Positions 49,101-61,394 of a stretch of DNA of 64,000 bases are shown here, one piece after another (the stretch's first letter is position 1; every line of letters starts with the position of its first letter). The notes under the pieces were generated by a model. That model was not told the origin of the DNA and made no database searches. It worked only from the letters and a program-made list of their open reading frames with translations. The DNA is taken from contig NC_066597.1 in assembly GCF_905475345.1 (NCBI RefSeq), positions 3,420,001-3,484,000 on the forward strand, given 5' to 3'. The translations under genes were made by a program, and so were the position numbers. The DNA comes from Vespula vulgaris (Eukaryota > Arthropoda > Insecta > Hymenoptera > Vespidae).

Positions 49101-52100
49101 ATGTACGTATCATAAAATGTAGTATATAACACATACGTAAAATAATTCGTATATCCTTTTATAACACGTTTATTCAATGTTTTTTTTTTTTTTAGAATCA
49201 AGGTAAAGCTGGACATGAAATGCAAAGTTCAACGTTAGAATTGATCAATGGTCTTGTTACTTTGGTCCATCAAACAACGATGCTAGATATAGCTAATGAA
49301 GCAATGGAAGCATTGTTAGTATTACACCATCCTGACAAAATCAAAGCATGGAATCCGGAAGCTCCAATGGAGACTTTTTGGGACATTAGTTCTCAAGTAC
49401 TTTCTTCAATTTCTGAAAAACTTATTCAACATCAAATTTTCAACTATACCGGTATATTGAAATGGCTTAGAGAGATTTTAATTTGTCGAAATGGGTTTCT
49501 CTCGCAAAATAAAGATTATGCTAACGTGGGTAGTCAAATTGCTACGTGTAAGCAAGCGCACATTAAACTTGAGGTTTGTTTTATATATTTGAACAAGTAC
49601 ACGTTCTCTTTTTCGAGGTGAAAAAATTGCGTATTAACGAAGTATTTATTTTTTTTTTTTTTTTTTTTTAATTTTTTTCCTATATAGGTTGTCCTCTTTA
49701 TGTATTTATGGAGCATTGATATGGAAGCTGTCTTGGTATCTATGTCATGTTTTGCATTATTGTGCGAAGAAGCTGAGATTCGCTGTGGTAGCGATGAAGT
49801 AACTGTGACGTGCCTACTTCCCAATTATCATTTATATATTGAATTAGCTCAAGCTTCTACTATATTAACCACTGGTGAGTTTCACACTCAATGTAATTCC
49901 AACATTGTGCACAATTAGTCGTTGAACAAGAAGGATTAGATACAAATACCAGAAAAAGAAAGTTAATGAAATATTAAAGAACTTATGTTTGTAACAGCCA
50001 GCGGGGATAGTAGAATAAATAATCATGAACATAATCATGGTAAGTTTGCATATGAACGAATAATTGTCTAAACCATCTTAAAGGAATAAGATTGTTTTCT
50101 TTCTTTGCATTTTTTCTTGTCATTCTTCTGTTAGATTTTATATTTACTATTTAACGAAATAAGAGACTGTTTAGAATTAATTTTTAGGACGAGCTGCTTT
50201 ACAGAAGAGGATTATGGCCTTGTTGAGAAAAATTGAACATTGTGTAAATGGTGTTCAACCTGTACGTATTTTGATTTATTTTTATTAGACGAAACGTTGA
50301 AGCGGAACGATTTGATTAATAATATTATTCGTATTTAGGCATGGGAAGAAACGTATAAAAACTGGGAGGCAATGTTACGACAATTATCTAATTATCCCAA
50401 AACAAAGACGGAAGATGGTCAAGTTGAATCGTTTCATCGTAGTACTGGAAAGAGCTTGATGAGAAGATCTTCTCATCAAAATTCGGAACATGAATTAGAT
50501 GAACAAATTAACGAATGGGCATATATGACAGGGTTTCTTTGTGCATTAGGTGGAGTGTGTTTACAAAAACGTTGTTCCAATAGATTGCTTTCTGGATTAC
50601 CACCAAATCCTGAACCTAAAAAGGGCTCAGCAAAGCAGTTAGAAACGATACCTTGTTTATCGAGCGTCAGTCAGGATGTACAATATTGTCTAGTTACACA
50701 ATTCGTATTCAATCTTCTCAGATTATTAACATATAATAATGAAAAGTTTGGAGCACAAATACAAAAGCATGTTCAGGAATTAGTCGGTCACGAAATGAGC
50801 CCTGCTTTATATCCAATACTATTTGACCAAATAAAAAGTATAGTAGAAAAATTCTTTGATCAAGGGCGAGTCATTGTATTAGATGTTAATACACAATTTA
50901 TCGACCATACGATCTTTATAATGAAGAATGTATTGGATTCTAAAACTGATCAACCATCGGAATATCTTGGAATGACTAGTATAGAAGGAATGACATTAGC
51001 AATTGTTAGATACGTTAGACATTTGGATATGTCGGTACATTCCATTCATATTAAGACCAGATTGTGTCAGCTCGTCGAAGCGATGATGAAAAGGCGCGAC
51101 GATTTAGCATTTCGACAAGAGATGAAATTTCGAAATAAATTAGTGGAATACCTGACCGATTGGATAATGGGCGCTACGCATCAAATAGCTCCGCCCAGTG
51201 GTGCTGATGTTACGATTATTACAAGGTATGGCAAAATATAATACAAGTATAATATAATATGGTGAAATTAATTCAAAATAAACTAGTTAATTAAAACGTC
51301 TTATAGAGATCACACTTGTTGAATTTCATTTAATAATTCAGGGAATTGGATCAAGCGTGTATGGAAGCAGTAGGAGCATTGTTACGTGGACTTCCTCTTC
51401 AACCTGAAGAATCCGATCGTGGTGATCCCATGGAAGCAAAGTCACAATTATTTCTTAAGTATTTTACACTTTTCATGAATTTGTTAAATGGATGTAACGA
51501 TGGGGCAGCCGATGAGAAAGATGTAGTGTCACGACAACCACAAATAATCGGCAAATTGTCTACGTTACGTAATGCTACAATACAAGCAATGAGCAATCTT
51601 CTCAGTGCAAATATTGATAGTGGCTTGATGCATTCTATAAGTAAATATAATTCTTATAGATATATTTAGCATATACAATATCTTTCTTTCTTTTTTCCTC
51701 TCTCTAAATTTCGATTGCAATCCTTAGGTTTAGGCTACAATCCGGATCTTCAAACACGAGCAGCTTTTATGGAAGTGTTGACAAAAATTCTACAACAAGG
51801 AACCGAATTTGATACACTTGCTGAAACAGTATTGGCTGATAGATTTGAGCAATTAGTTCAATTAGTTACAATGATCAGTGATAAAGGAGAATTACCTATC
51901 GCTATGGCATTAGCTAATGTAGTAACAACAAACCAGATGGACGAATTGGCACGCGTTTTCGTAACCTTATTTGATGCAAAACACTTGCTATCGCCGTTGT
52001 TATGGAATATGTTTTATCGAGAAGTTGAAGTATCTGATTGTATGCAAACGCTTTTTCGTGGCAACAGTCTTGGGAGTAAAATTATGGCATTTTGTTTCAA

Positions 52101-55100
52101 GATTTATGGCGCTAGTTATTTGCAAAGTTTATTAGAACCATTGATTAGGCCTTTGCTTGACGACTGTACAACAGGATTTGAAGTTGATAACGCAAGAATA
52201 GACGCGAATGAAGATATAGAACAAAATGGACGTAATTTGATTGCACTGACTCAAAAAGTATTTGATGCCATAGTATCCTCTGCCGATAGGTAAGATATTG
52301 CTTTTTGCTCAAGTATAATTTAATATGTCGTATTGCTCTATATTTTAGTTAGCTATTTCGCTATTACTCTTTTAGTTTCTATTTTGTTTATTCTTTATTT
52401 TTTATTTTTATTTCTATCTTTTTTCTTTTTTTTTTTTTTTTAGATTTCCTCCACAATTGCGCTCGATGTGTCACTGTCTATATCAAGTACTCAGTAAAAG
52501 ATTTCCTCAGTGTCCACAAAATAACATCGGTGCTGTTGGAACGGTGATATTCTTACGTTTCATTAATCCAGCTATAGTGTCGCCTCAAGAAATGGGAATA
52601 GTAAATAAACCAGTACCGATACAAGTCAAACGTGGTCTCATGCTGATGTCAAAGATATTGCAAAATATAGCAAATCACGTTGAATTCAGTAAAGAACAAC
52701 ATATGTTACCTTTCAATGATTTTCTTCGAGCACACTTTGAAATAGGCAGAAGATTTTTCATACAAATAGCATCGGATTGCGAAACGGTTGATCAAACCAG
52801 CCATCCTATGTCCTTTGTATCCGATGCAAATGTTTTAGCTTTGCATAGACTTTTGTGGAATCATCAAGAACGAATTGGTGACTATCTAAGTAGTAGTAGG
52901 GACCACAAAGCTGTAGGTAGAAGACCTTTTGACAAAATGGCTACATTATTGGCATATCTTGGTCCTCCAGAACATAAACCAGTCGATTCTCAGTGAGTTA
53001 GAAATATGAATAATATATTTATCAATTATTTCTATATACGTTTATAATTCAGATCTCTTTAATCCTACTTTCTCAACAGTTTATTATTTTCATCTTACGC
53101 TCGATGGTCAAGCATTGATATGTCGTCGACTAATTTTGAAGAAATCATGGTGAAACATAACATGCACGAATTGGATGAGTTTAAAAGTATCAAAAGCTTG
53201 AACATATTTTATCAAGCAGGAACAAGCAAACAAGGCTATCCAGTATTTTATTATATTGCAAGACGTTATAAGTACGTAGTTTTTGTTATATTGATTTATC
53301 CTTGACATTTGATATTACAACACTATCGTCCTTTTTTTTTTTATAGAATCGGAGAAACTAATAGCGATTTGTTAATATACCACGTCATCCTTACTTTAAA
53401 GCCATTTTGCCATTCACCATTCGAATTGGTTGTTGATTTCACTCATACTTGTTCCGATAATCGATTTAGAACGGAATTCTTACAAAAGTGGTTTTACGTG
53501 TTGCCTGCAGTCGCCTATGAAAACATTCACGCTGCGTACATTTATAATTGTAATAGTTGGGTACGAGAATATACAAAATTTCATGATAGAATCCTGGCAC
53601 CTTTGAAGGGAAATCGTAAAGTAGTTTTCATCGATGGGCCTGGTCGTTTAAATGACGTTATCGACATGGAGCATCAGAAATTACCCGGAGCAACTTTGTC
53701 TCTTGACGAAGACTTGAAAGTTTTTACCAGTGCTTTGAAATTATCCCATAAAGATACTAAAGTTTCCATAAAGGTTGGACCAACTGCTATACAAATTACC
53801 TCTGCCGAGAAATGTAAAGTATTATCACATTCCGTTCTCTTAAATGACGTTTATTACGCCTCAGAAATAGAAGAAGTTTCATTGGTAGATGACAATCAGT
53901 TTACCCTTACTATATCCAATGAAGCTGGTCCATTATCCTTTATTCACAATGACTGTGATAGCATTGTGCAAGCTATAATTCACATAAGGAATAGATGGGA
54001 ATTATCACAGCCAGATTCTATGTCAGTTCATCCTAAGATTCGACCTAAAGACGTGCCTGGTACCTTATTAAATATGGCTCTATTAAATCTTGGCAGTTCT
54101 GATCCAAACTTACGAACGGCCGCGTACAATCAATTGTGCGCATTAACGGCAACGTTTGATTTAAAAATTGAAGGTCAACTATTGGAAACCTCTGGTTTAT
54201 GTATACCATCGAACAATACAATTTTTATTAAACATCTCAGCGAGACATTAGCCGCAAACGATCCACATTTAACTCTTGAATTTCTCGAGGAATGTATTCA
54301 AGGATTTCGAGTGTCTACCATCGAATTAAAACATTTGTGTTTGGAATACATGACGCCATGGTTGAAGAATTTGGTCAAGTTTTATAAACCAAACGACGAA
54401 GGTGGCAAACGTCAGAAGCAAGTATCGCAAATAATAGAAAAACTTATTACATTAACGATCAAAGAGGTCGAAATGTATCCAAGTATCCAAGCTAAAATCT
54501 GGAGCACCATTGGAAGATTACCCGAATTAATAGATACGGTTCTTGATAATTTTATTCAACGTAGCGTTGGAAACGAATTGGGCTCGCCGAGAGTTGAAAT
54601 AATAGCGGATACAGCTGTGGCTCTTGCTTCTGGAAATGTTCAATTGGTAGCCAAGAAAGTAATTGGAAGATTATGCAGAGTGGTTGATAAAACTTGCACT
54701 TCGCCAACACCTTCTCTCGAGCAACACAAAATGTGGCACAGCATAGCTATTTTAGCGCGTTATTTATTGATGCTATCATTTAATAATTGTTTAGACGTGG
54801 GAAAAAATTTACCATATCTCTTTCACACAGTTACTTTTTTAGTATGTTCTGGAAGTCTGAGTATGCGAGCCTCTACTCATGGTTTAGTTATCAATAGTAT
54901 ACATTCTCTATGTACCTGCAGCTCGCCACAATTTTCTGAAGATACGCACAGAATATTAAGGATGAGCCTAGATGAATTTTCTTTACCTAAATTTTATCTT
55001 CTATTTGGTATTAGCAAAGTAAAGTCTGCGGCTGTAACAGCATTTAGAACTACTCATCGTTACTCGAACGAGAAACGTTATGGAAACGAACGAAACGTTT

Positions 55101-57185
55101 GTGGAACACAGGACAGAGAAAGATTGTCTTTAACGAATTTGGAAGTAATTACTGATGCTCTTCTTGAAATAATGGAAGCTTGTATGAGAGATATTCTCAA
55201 TTGTGATTGGCTTAAAACGTGGACATCTTTGGCTAAGAGTTTTGCATTTTGTTTTAATCCTGCTCTACAACCGCGTGCTTTAATCGTCTTTGGTTGTATA
55301 AGTAAAAGTATTAACGATCAGGATATGAAACAATTGTTAAGGATATTAGTGAAAGCTTTGGAAAGTTTTAATGACATTACACTTTTGGAAGCAATCGTGA
55401 TGTGTCTTACGCGCTTACAACCACTTCTTAGGCCTGTAAGTATTATGTCTGTATATTATTATTTTTTTATTATTCTTTTCATTTATTTATAATTTATATC
55501 TATGTTTTCTTTTTATAATGCTTTAAATAATTTCTTTTTTATGCTTTTTTTTTTGTTTTTTAGGAATCGCCAATACACAGGTATTTATTTTGGGTGGCCA
55601 CATCTGTCCTTCAATTGGATGAAGCATCTCTATATGCATCTGGTTTGGCTCTTCTCGAACAAAATTTACACACTCTTGATTCTCAGGGTACTTTTGATGA
55701 CAAGGTTTGAAATATTATTCACTCATTTATCAATATATGTTTATTAGTTTCTTTTTTTTTTTTAACATTTTGTAAATTAATTTTTTGAAGACTTTAGAGC
55801 GAGTAATGATGTCGATGCGTGAACCACTGGAAGGACATTTCAAACAATTGGACAATGCAGTAGGATTATCATTTAAATCTAACTTTCATTTTGCATTAGT
55901 TGGACATCTTTTGAAAGGATATAGACATCCCACTCCAACAACCGTAACAAGGACAGCTAGAGTATTAACTATGCTATTAGCTATTGTAGCTAAACCATAT
56001 AGAAGAGATAAATTTGAAGTATCACCAGAGAGTGTGGCTTATTTAGCTGGTATGTTTTCTAAAATATTTATAGAGAAAAAAAAATAAATGAAACTGTCAG
56101 TTAACTATTCTCTATATAATCATTTTTTTTTTTTATAGCTTTAGTATCTGTGTCAGAGGAAGTCAGAAGCCGATGTCATATCAGACATTCTCTTAATAAG
56201 AATAATACAGAATCTGGTAGTACAGATTTTCTTGATTCTTTGGTATCTCATGTTACGGTAAGAAATATATATATATGTAATAAATTTTTCTATTACATCT
56301 AACTGTATTCTAACATTTTACTATTCGTAGGATGCACCTGGAAATACTAGCAATCCAACTAATCGAAGACAAAAGTCCTGGGATCTTCTAGACCAATCTG
56401 CGCTAACTCAAGCGAAGCAACAGAAACAATACTCCGCTCATCAGGTATATATATAACTTCTATTTATTCTATGCTTCTATTTATCACTTTATGTCATACA
56501 AATATAAACTGTTTTGTCATCATTCAAAATGCTATATATTATGTAATTGTTTAATGTACCAAGATCGGATTTACTTCCCTCTTGTTATAAACGATATACA
56601 TAATCGTTTAATTCCCTCTATAGTATTTCTCTGGCAAATATAACAAATTAGAATCATCGTATATAATAATAAGTTGCGTTGTTATGTGACTGCAGATTGC
56701 ATGTGTTTAATTAAAAATATGACAGATTAGGCGGCATCGATGTTACACCAATATTTTATGTAATTATTTGTTCACTTATTTCTTTCTTTCTTTCTTTCTT
56801 TCTTTCTTTATTTCTTTCTTTCTTTCTTTATTTATTTATTATTACTTTTTTTTTTCACAATGTTTACATAAATGCCAGAAATTGTCTATGGTCCAACAAC
56901 GATCGCGATTGTTCCGATGTACCACCCACAATGTGTTTGGTGTTCCTTGATTTATCTTTGTTTATTCTCTCATTGTGTGTACCCGTGCCTGCCTATATCC
57001 GGATTGCATAATACACCATGCAACTTATTACTAACGCGTGTCGCACTTCATCGAACGATACGTCAAAATCAACGATGCACGTCTCACTAACAAGACTGGC
57101 CGAATTTTATTTAAAACGCAGCGATCCTTCTCTGTACCCACCGCAAAGGAAACCAAGCCAACCGATGATTCAGAGCCAAAGGTAC

Positions 57186-57228
<43 letters not shown>

Positions 57229-58386
57229 CTGATAACATTACATTTTTTCTTTTATAAACACAGAACAATGATATTTATCAAAATATAACAATTAATAAAA
57301 TATATATTAAACAAAATATCTTAACAATGTTATCTTTTTTAAAGAATCGTAGTGCTAGAGTGAGCGTGAGTAATGAAAATAACGTGTTACTTGATCCTGA
57401 AGTATTAACGGATTTCCCTACGCAAATCCTGGTTCTCACTGTTTTGGCAACTTTGGTTAAATACTCAACGGATGAAAATGAAACGCGTATTCTCTATGAG
57501 TACTTAGCAGAGGCATCGGTGGTCTTTCCAAAAGTTTTTCCTGTAATGTAAGATGTCACTCATTAGAATAATGAAAATCACAATTTATCACGTTTAAACT
57601 GTTACTAAACAATGTTCATTATATTGTTTATAGACACAATCTACTCGATGCAAAAATTAACACTGTATTGTCTTCCTGTCATGATCAAGCCATTTTAAAC
57701 GCTGTACAAGCAATCATACAAAACATGATTGCTTGCGAAGATACAAGTCAACAGCAGCTTCACTATTTACAAAGTTATGGTTTTGGTGGATTATGGAGAT
57801 TTGCTGGGCCATATTCGAACGTAAATAAATGTATATAATATATATATAGATGTATACATATGTCATTAGAAATGACTAATATAATATTTAATCATTTTTA
57901 GTGCAATTGTACGGCAGAGAGTGCGGAGCTGTTTGTTAATTGTTTAGAAGCAATGGTAAAATCGTGTCCTCCGGTCGAAGAAAATGAAATTGCGAATAGC
58001 AACGAAGCATCATCTCAAAAAATTAAACGTGTCGTAAGCGATGGACACAGTTCAGATAATACATCCATCAAATCTAAATCTACTAATTACGGAAATGATC
58101 GTATGAATATACGTACTTTCTCAGACGACACAGATGATTCACGTGGCACTTCTTTTATGCGCAGAGAGTAAGGAGAGTTTATCCTTTTTTTTTTTTTCTT
58201 TCTTCCTTCTTTTAATTTTCAGATTTAAAACAGATGAATATATATATATATATTGTAGTAAATGTATATATGTATATGTATGTGAATTATTTTAGTCATA
58301 GTATAGAAAGTAAAGGAGGCATTTCCACGGACTCAATGAGTCAAGCAGAAATTACAAATAGTAGTAATGGTGGTATACCTTCCTAA
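45123..58386 (+). CDS. NF1: Neurofibromin, RasGAP tumour suppressor (24 coding exons)
   Basis: Neurofibromin accelerates GTP hydrolysis by Ras and also influences cAMP signalling. Coding exons: 45123-45182, 47329-47644, 47746-47964, 48068-48743, 48835-49102, 49196-49573, 49688-49874, 49998-50039, 50188-50261, 50339-51225, 51342-51640, 51728-52289, 52444-52992, 53080-53271, 53347-55435, 55564-55704, 55791-56049, 56139-56257, 56331-56444, 57095-57181, 57345-57547, 57634-57820, 57902-58167, 58296-58386. All junctions are GT-AG with matching phase. The sum is 8265 nt, 2754 residues plus TAA; human is about 2818-2839. The start MGTQKPVEWANSLIARFEEQ mirrors human MAAHRPVEWVQAVVSRFDEQ, including the exon 1 end. 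Helical N-terminal repeats, RasGAP, Sec14-PH and C-terminal HEAT-like regions are all recognisable. Identity is certain; exons 8 and 20 may be optional. Confidence 0.97.
46046..46160 (+). repeat. Long (CT)n microsatellite in NF1 intron 1
   Basis: About 83 bp of perfect CT dinucleotides at 46072-46154 within a longer interrupted tract. Similar shorter CT tracts flank it at 45507-45550, 45945-45971 and 46264-46284. Confidence 0.93.
47329..49874 (+). CDS. NF1: NF1 coding exons 2-7 (N-terminal helical region)
   Basis: These exons carry the blocks FSLVISGLTKMLQRVN, LSLNFFSAVFNRISARLQEL, MNSLEKAIWNWMDTYP, AAAVTCVKLCKASTY, DVDLMIDCFVSCFRI, LVYSRSTELRNMF, MEALLVLHHPDKI, WLREILICRNGF and MEAVLVSMSCFALLCEEAEIRCG, each with a close human counterpart in the same order. 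The segment between WLREILICRN and the exon 6 end is much shorter than in human, which has a Cys/Ser-rich insert there. Introns are 74-124 bp. Confidence 0.95.
49998..50039 (+). CDS. NF1: NF1 coding exon 8, candidate cassette microexon (42 nt)
   Basis: The exon follows GTTTGTAACAG and ends CATG|GTAAGT, a perfect donor. It enters and leaves in phase 1 and adds 14 residues, ASGDSRINNHEHNH, polar and low complexity. Joining exon 7 straight to exon 9 restores ILTTGRAALQKR, which aligns without gap to human MMSTGRAALQKR, so the microexon looks like an optional insertion. Confidence 0.6.
50188..51640 (+). CDS. NF1: NF1 coding exons 9-11 (lead-in to GAP domain)
   Basis: The reading frame gives GRAALQKRIMALLRKIEH, AWEETYKNWEAM, WAYMTGFLCALGGVCLQKR, ELVGHEMSPALYPILF, HIKTRLCQLVEAMMKRRDD, EMKFRNKLVEYLTDWIMG, ELDQACMEAVGALLRGLPLQ and MEAKSQLFLKYFTLFMNLLN. 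All are near-identical to human NF1. Exon 11 ends HSI in phase 1, so the next codon becomes Ser where human has Gly. Confidence 0.95.
51728..52992 (+). CDS. NF1: NF1 coding exons 12-13 (RasGAP catalytic domain)
   Basis: The catalytic core is intact: TLFRGNSLGSKIM contains the arginine finger (Arg1246 in this model, at 52057-52059, human Arg1276), followed by FLRFINPAIVSPQE, which holds the structural arginine of the FLR motif. LMSKILQNIANHV and HKAVGRRPFDKMATLLAYLGPPEHKP close the domain. The sequence SKRFPQCPQNNIGAVG is uninterrupted where vertebrate NF1 has the alternatively spliced 21-residue exon, so that isoform is absent here. Confidence 0.97.
53080..55435 (+). CDS. NF1: NF1 coding exons 14-15 (Sec14-PH and following helical repeats)
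   Basis: Exon 14 opens with HLLFSSYARWSS, eight residues longer than human at the WSS anchor, then FEEIMVKHNMHE and IFYQAGTSKQGYPVFYYIARR (two adjoining Sec14 landmarks). Exon 15 is a single 2089-nt exon, from TNSDLLIYHVILTLKP through YIYNCNSWVREYTK, the PH part (SAEKCKVLSHSVLLNDVYYA) and the conserved IRPKDVPGTLLNMALLNLG, to RLQPLLRP. Its length implies loss of many introns present in vertebrates. Confidence 0.96.
55564..56444 (+). CDS. NF1: NF1 coding exons 16-19
   Basis: Exon 16 (55564-55704) encodes FWVATSVLQLDEASLYASG and LLEQNLHTLDS, matching human FWVAVAVLQLDE and LLEQNLHTLDS. Exon 17 encodes SNFHFALVGHLLKGYRHPTP. Exon 18 gives VSVSEEVRSRC followed by a Ser/Asn-rich linker, and exon 19 gives NRRQKSWDLLDQSAL and a Gln/Lys-rich tail. 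The linker in exons 18-19 is poorly conserved with vertebrates. Confidence 0.92.
57095..57181 (+). CDS. NF1: NF1 coding exon 20 (in-frame 87-nt exon with RSFSVP motif)
   Basis: The acceptor is CTCACTAACAAG (weak pyrimidine tract) and the donor CAAAG|GTACTT; phase 0 at both ends, 29 codons. It reads TGRILFKTQRSFSVPTAKE, comparable to human KKLLGTRKSFDHLISDTK. RSFSVP (residues 2487-2492) fits the mode-I 14-3-3 consensus R-S-X-S-X-P. Because exon 19 also ends in phase 0, skipping keeps the frame. The 650-bp intron before it holds a (CTTT)n tract. Confidence 0.75.
57345..58386 (+). CDS. NF1: NF1 coding exons 21-24 and stop
   Basis: Exon 21 encodes SVSNENNVLLDPEVLTD and YEYLAEASVVFPKVFPV, exon 22 HNLLDAKINTVLSSC and LQSYGFGGLWRFAGPYS, all close to human NF1. 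Exon 23 carries a Ser/Asp-rich tail with QKIKRVVSDG. Exon 24 (58296-58386) ends GGIPS with TAA at 58384-58386. The C-terminal tail after the conserved block is shorter than and unlike that of vertebrates. Confidence 0.93.
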
Positions 58387-59003
58387 CGATTAGTACGTCA
58401 GTATTGTAAACAACATGGAAAATTACAAAGGAAAGGTCAATGCGTTCGAAGTGTAAAAAGTCGAAATAGGTAAATATATACATATATGTATGTATACGTG
58501 TGCTTGTGCTTGTGGTGTGTGTGTGTGTGTGATCGTGTATATATATGTGTCCTATGAAGAGTGAAATTTATTTAATGTTATTAGAAGTCTAATGATTTGT
58601 TATATTATAATGAAGGTATATGGCTCCAACATACCGCAGTAATATCTCCAGTCACTTTAATCCAATGCCGTCCACCTCACGCTAACGAGCCTACAGGAAT
58701 GGATGCAAACAACCAACCAACCAATTAACCAACCCAACCAACCAACCAACCAAATAGCCAAACAACCAACCCATTGGTAGCTCTTCATTTATTTTCATTA
58801 GTAATATGTACATATACGTATTTGCATACCTTTGCATTGTTTTCAAAGTCACCTTTAAGCAGGCATCAACGAGTATACAGTTGATATACAGTCTTGTAAA
58901 TAATATTCATCGAATGTTAATAAGGCTGAGTGATAATGATGATTAATGCCTAACATTATTTCAGATAATTAAAATTTCTTCATTCATACACATCATATTA
59001 AGT

Positions 59004-59038
<35 letters not shown>

Positions 59039-59589
59039 GAGAGGGGAGGGAGAAGAGAGAAAGAAAGAGAGAGAGAGAGAGCCATTGATCATTATTCACA
59101 TTCGTTTCTTACCATTGGGCTATTTTATCTTATTTTTCTCTTTTTTTTTTTTGTTTATTTCTTTTTTATTTCTGTTATTCTTTTTCTCCCATTAAGAGAA
59201 AAGCTATAGATCATACATAAAGTTATTATTAATAATATATAAAATTTATATCCTCGTACAGTATTTGACGAGTTTTAAACAAGCAAAAGAAGTTCTGGAC
59301 CAGTGTCGTTCTTGGTACTCAAATGCTTTCTGTCTCAAAGCGTTCAAGCCTGAGGACGAATATCTTTAGAGTCCTTAAGTAAAACACCAATGATTCTATT
59401 ATCTAATGTTTATTAAAGTACAAAACGAGACCATGCGTTATTTACCCGCAGTTTGAAAAACGGGACATTTTAGAGTAATAGAAAAACGATGAGACCGACG
59501 TAAATTTAGGATTTCTTCTTCGTCTGGCGCAAAGACGATGGATTATACATACGAAGTAGTATATAATAATAGCTTTCATTGCAGCAATA

Positions 59590-59661
<72 letters not shown>

Positions 59662-60003
59662 ATAATAAATGCGCACATGTACGTTTGTACAGAACTTAAA
59701 TACGAGTATATATATGTATGTATGTATGTATATATATACATATATATATATCTATCTGTATAGAGATGCGTTTTTAAAAAAATGTATAATATAATTAATT
59801 TCATGAGATAATGATCGTTTTTAGAGATGATAAAAAAGGATTTAAAGAAAAGAAAAAGAGATTTAACACAATAAAAAAAAAAAAAAAGAAAAAAAGAAAA
59901 AAAAATAAAGAAAGAAAAAATAAGAAATGTAAATTAAAATCGCGTACATTAATAATAATGTGTGTGTGTATGTATATATATATATATATTATATACATAC
60001 ATA

Positions 60004-60053
<50 letters not shown>

Positions 60054-61355
60054 TATATAGTCTCTACTATCGTACCCGTACTTAGATATTTTTGAAATAT
60101 CTTTAATGAAAATACGTTAGAGAAACAGAGAGCATTGTTGGACTAATTAAAGATTTATGTGTTATGTACCTCGTACAACGATGTATATAAATTACTAAAA
60201 AAAAGTACAATCGCAAGAGAAATAATTTTTTCAATGTTCTTTGTCATGTCGAATTTTTAATCATGATCGCTTTTTTACTTTTAGTTTATTCGTTAATTCG
60301 TGGACTTTTAGTTTTTTCATTTTCTATTGACATTGTTTTAAAATGAAAATAAGGTTCAATATATTCATATGAAGGAATTTATAAATATCACTGTGTAAAC
60401 GATTTTGTATGAATACTCGCAACGATTTTGTACTTACGTATGAGTCATTGATTATGAAAATGGTCTAATTCATTCGAGATATTACAAGACATTTTATCGC
60501 ACGCTATTCTAAAAATAATAAAATTACATTAAAGAATAATTTTTCAAGAATAAATATATTTACTTTTTCTAATTGTCATTATAGATAAATTATTTTGAAA
60601 TAATTCCAACTTAATTGTCAAAATATCTCAAAACCATAAATATATGATTTAGATCATTTTATTCATAATCATTGACTCATATATTGTATAGTTAAATATA
60701 TAGTCTCTGTTCTCTTAACGCTTTCACAGTACTTCTGTTTTTCTATAGTAATAATTGTTAATGATATACTAATTAGAAGCTGTAGTATGCGTTGGACAGT
60801 TTTATCACATTGCCTACTTTATTAATTATCAGGTTTAACATCTGACAATTTGAGAATTATTCTATAAAAGATGTGTACAGTACAAATGCGACTAATTTTT
60901 CATTTCACATTATGCTTTATTTCTAGCAATGTAAGTGACTATTTTTCCTATAGATGTGAAGTTACTATATTTGTATTGTCACAATGTGCAATTTATGTAT
61001 CTAAATGTCTAATTATAGATTTTTTTTTTCTTTTTTATGCATGCACTTGTTTCAACGCAAATTTCTATTGTCTAAATTCAGAGATATCAATTATGATGTA
61101 ACGTTGCAACTATCATGACATAACGTTAACAAATGCTCAAATGACTAAATAATAGTTTCTAAAATAAATCAATAAATAAATAAATAAAATAATGATCTAT
61201 GTAAATAAGAAATACGATTAGAAAAAAATCTTTGCAAAGGCCTACAATTTTGTGGTAATAAGGTCTGCTTCTCCTTAAATGTGATGTATTTATTATATTA
61301 TAAGTTTAATAAGATAATTATTATTATATATATTATATATATGTGTGTATGTATG

Positions 61356-61394
<39 letters not shown>

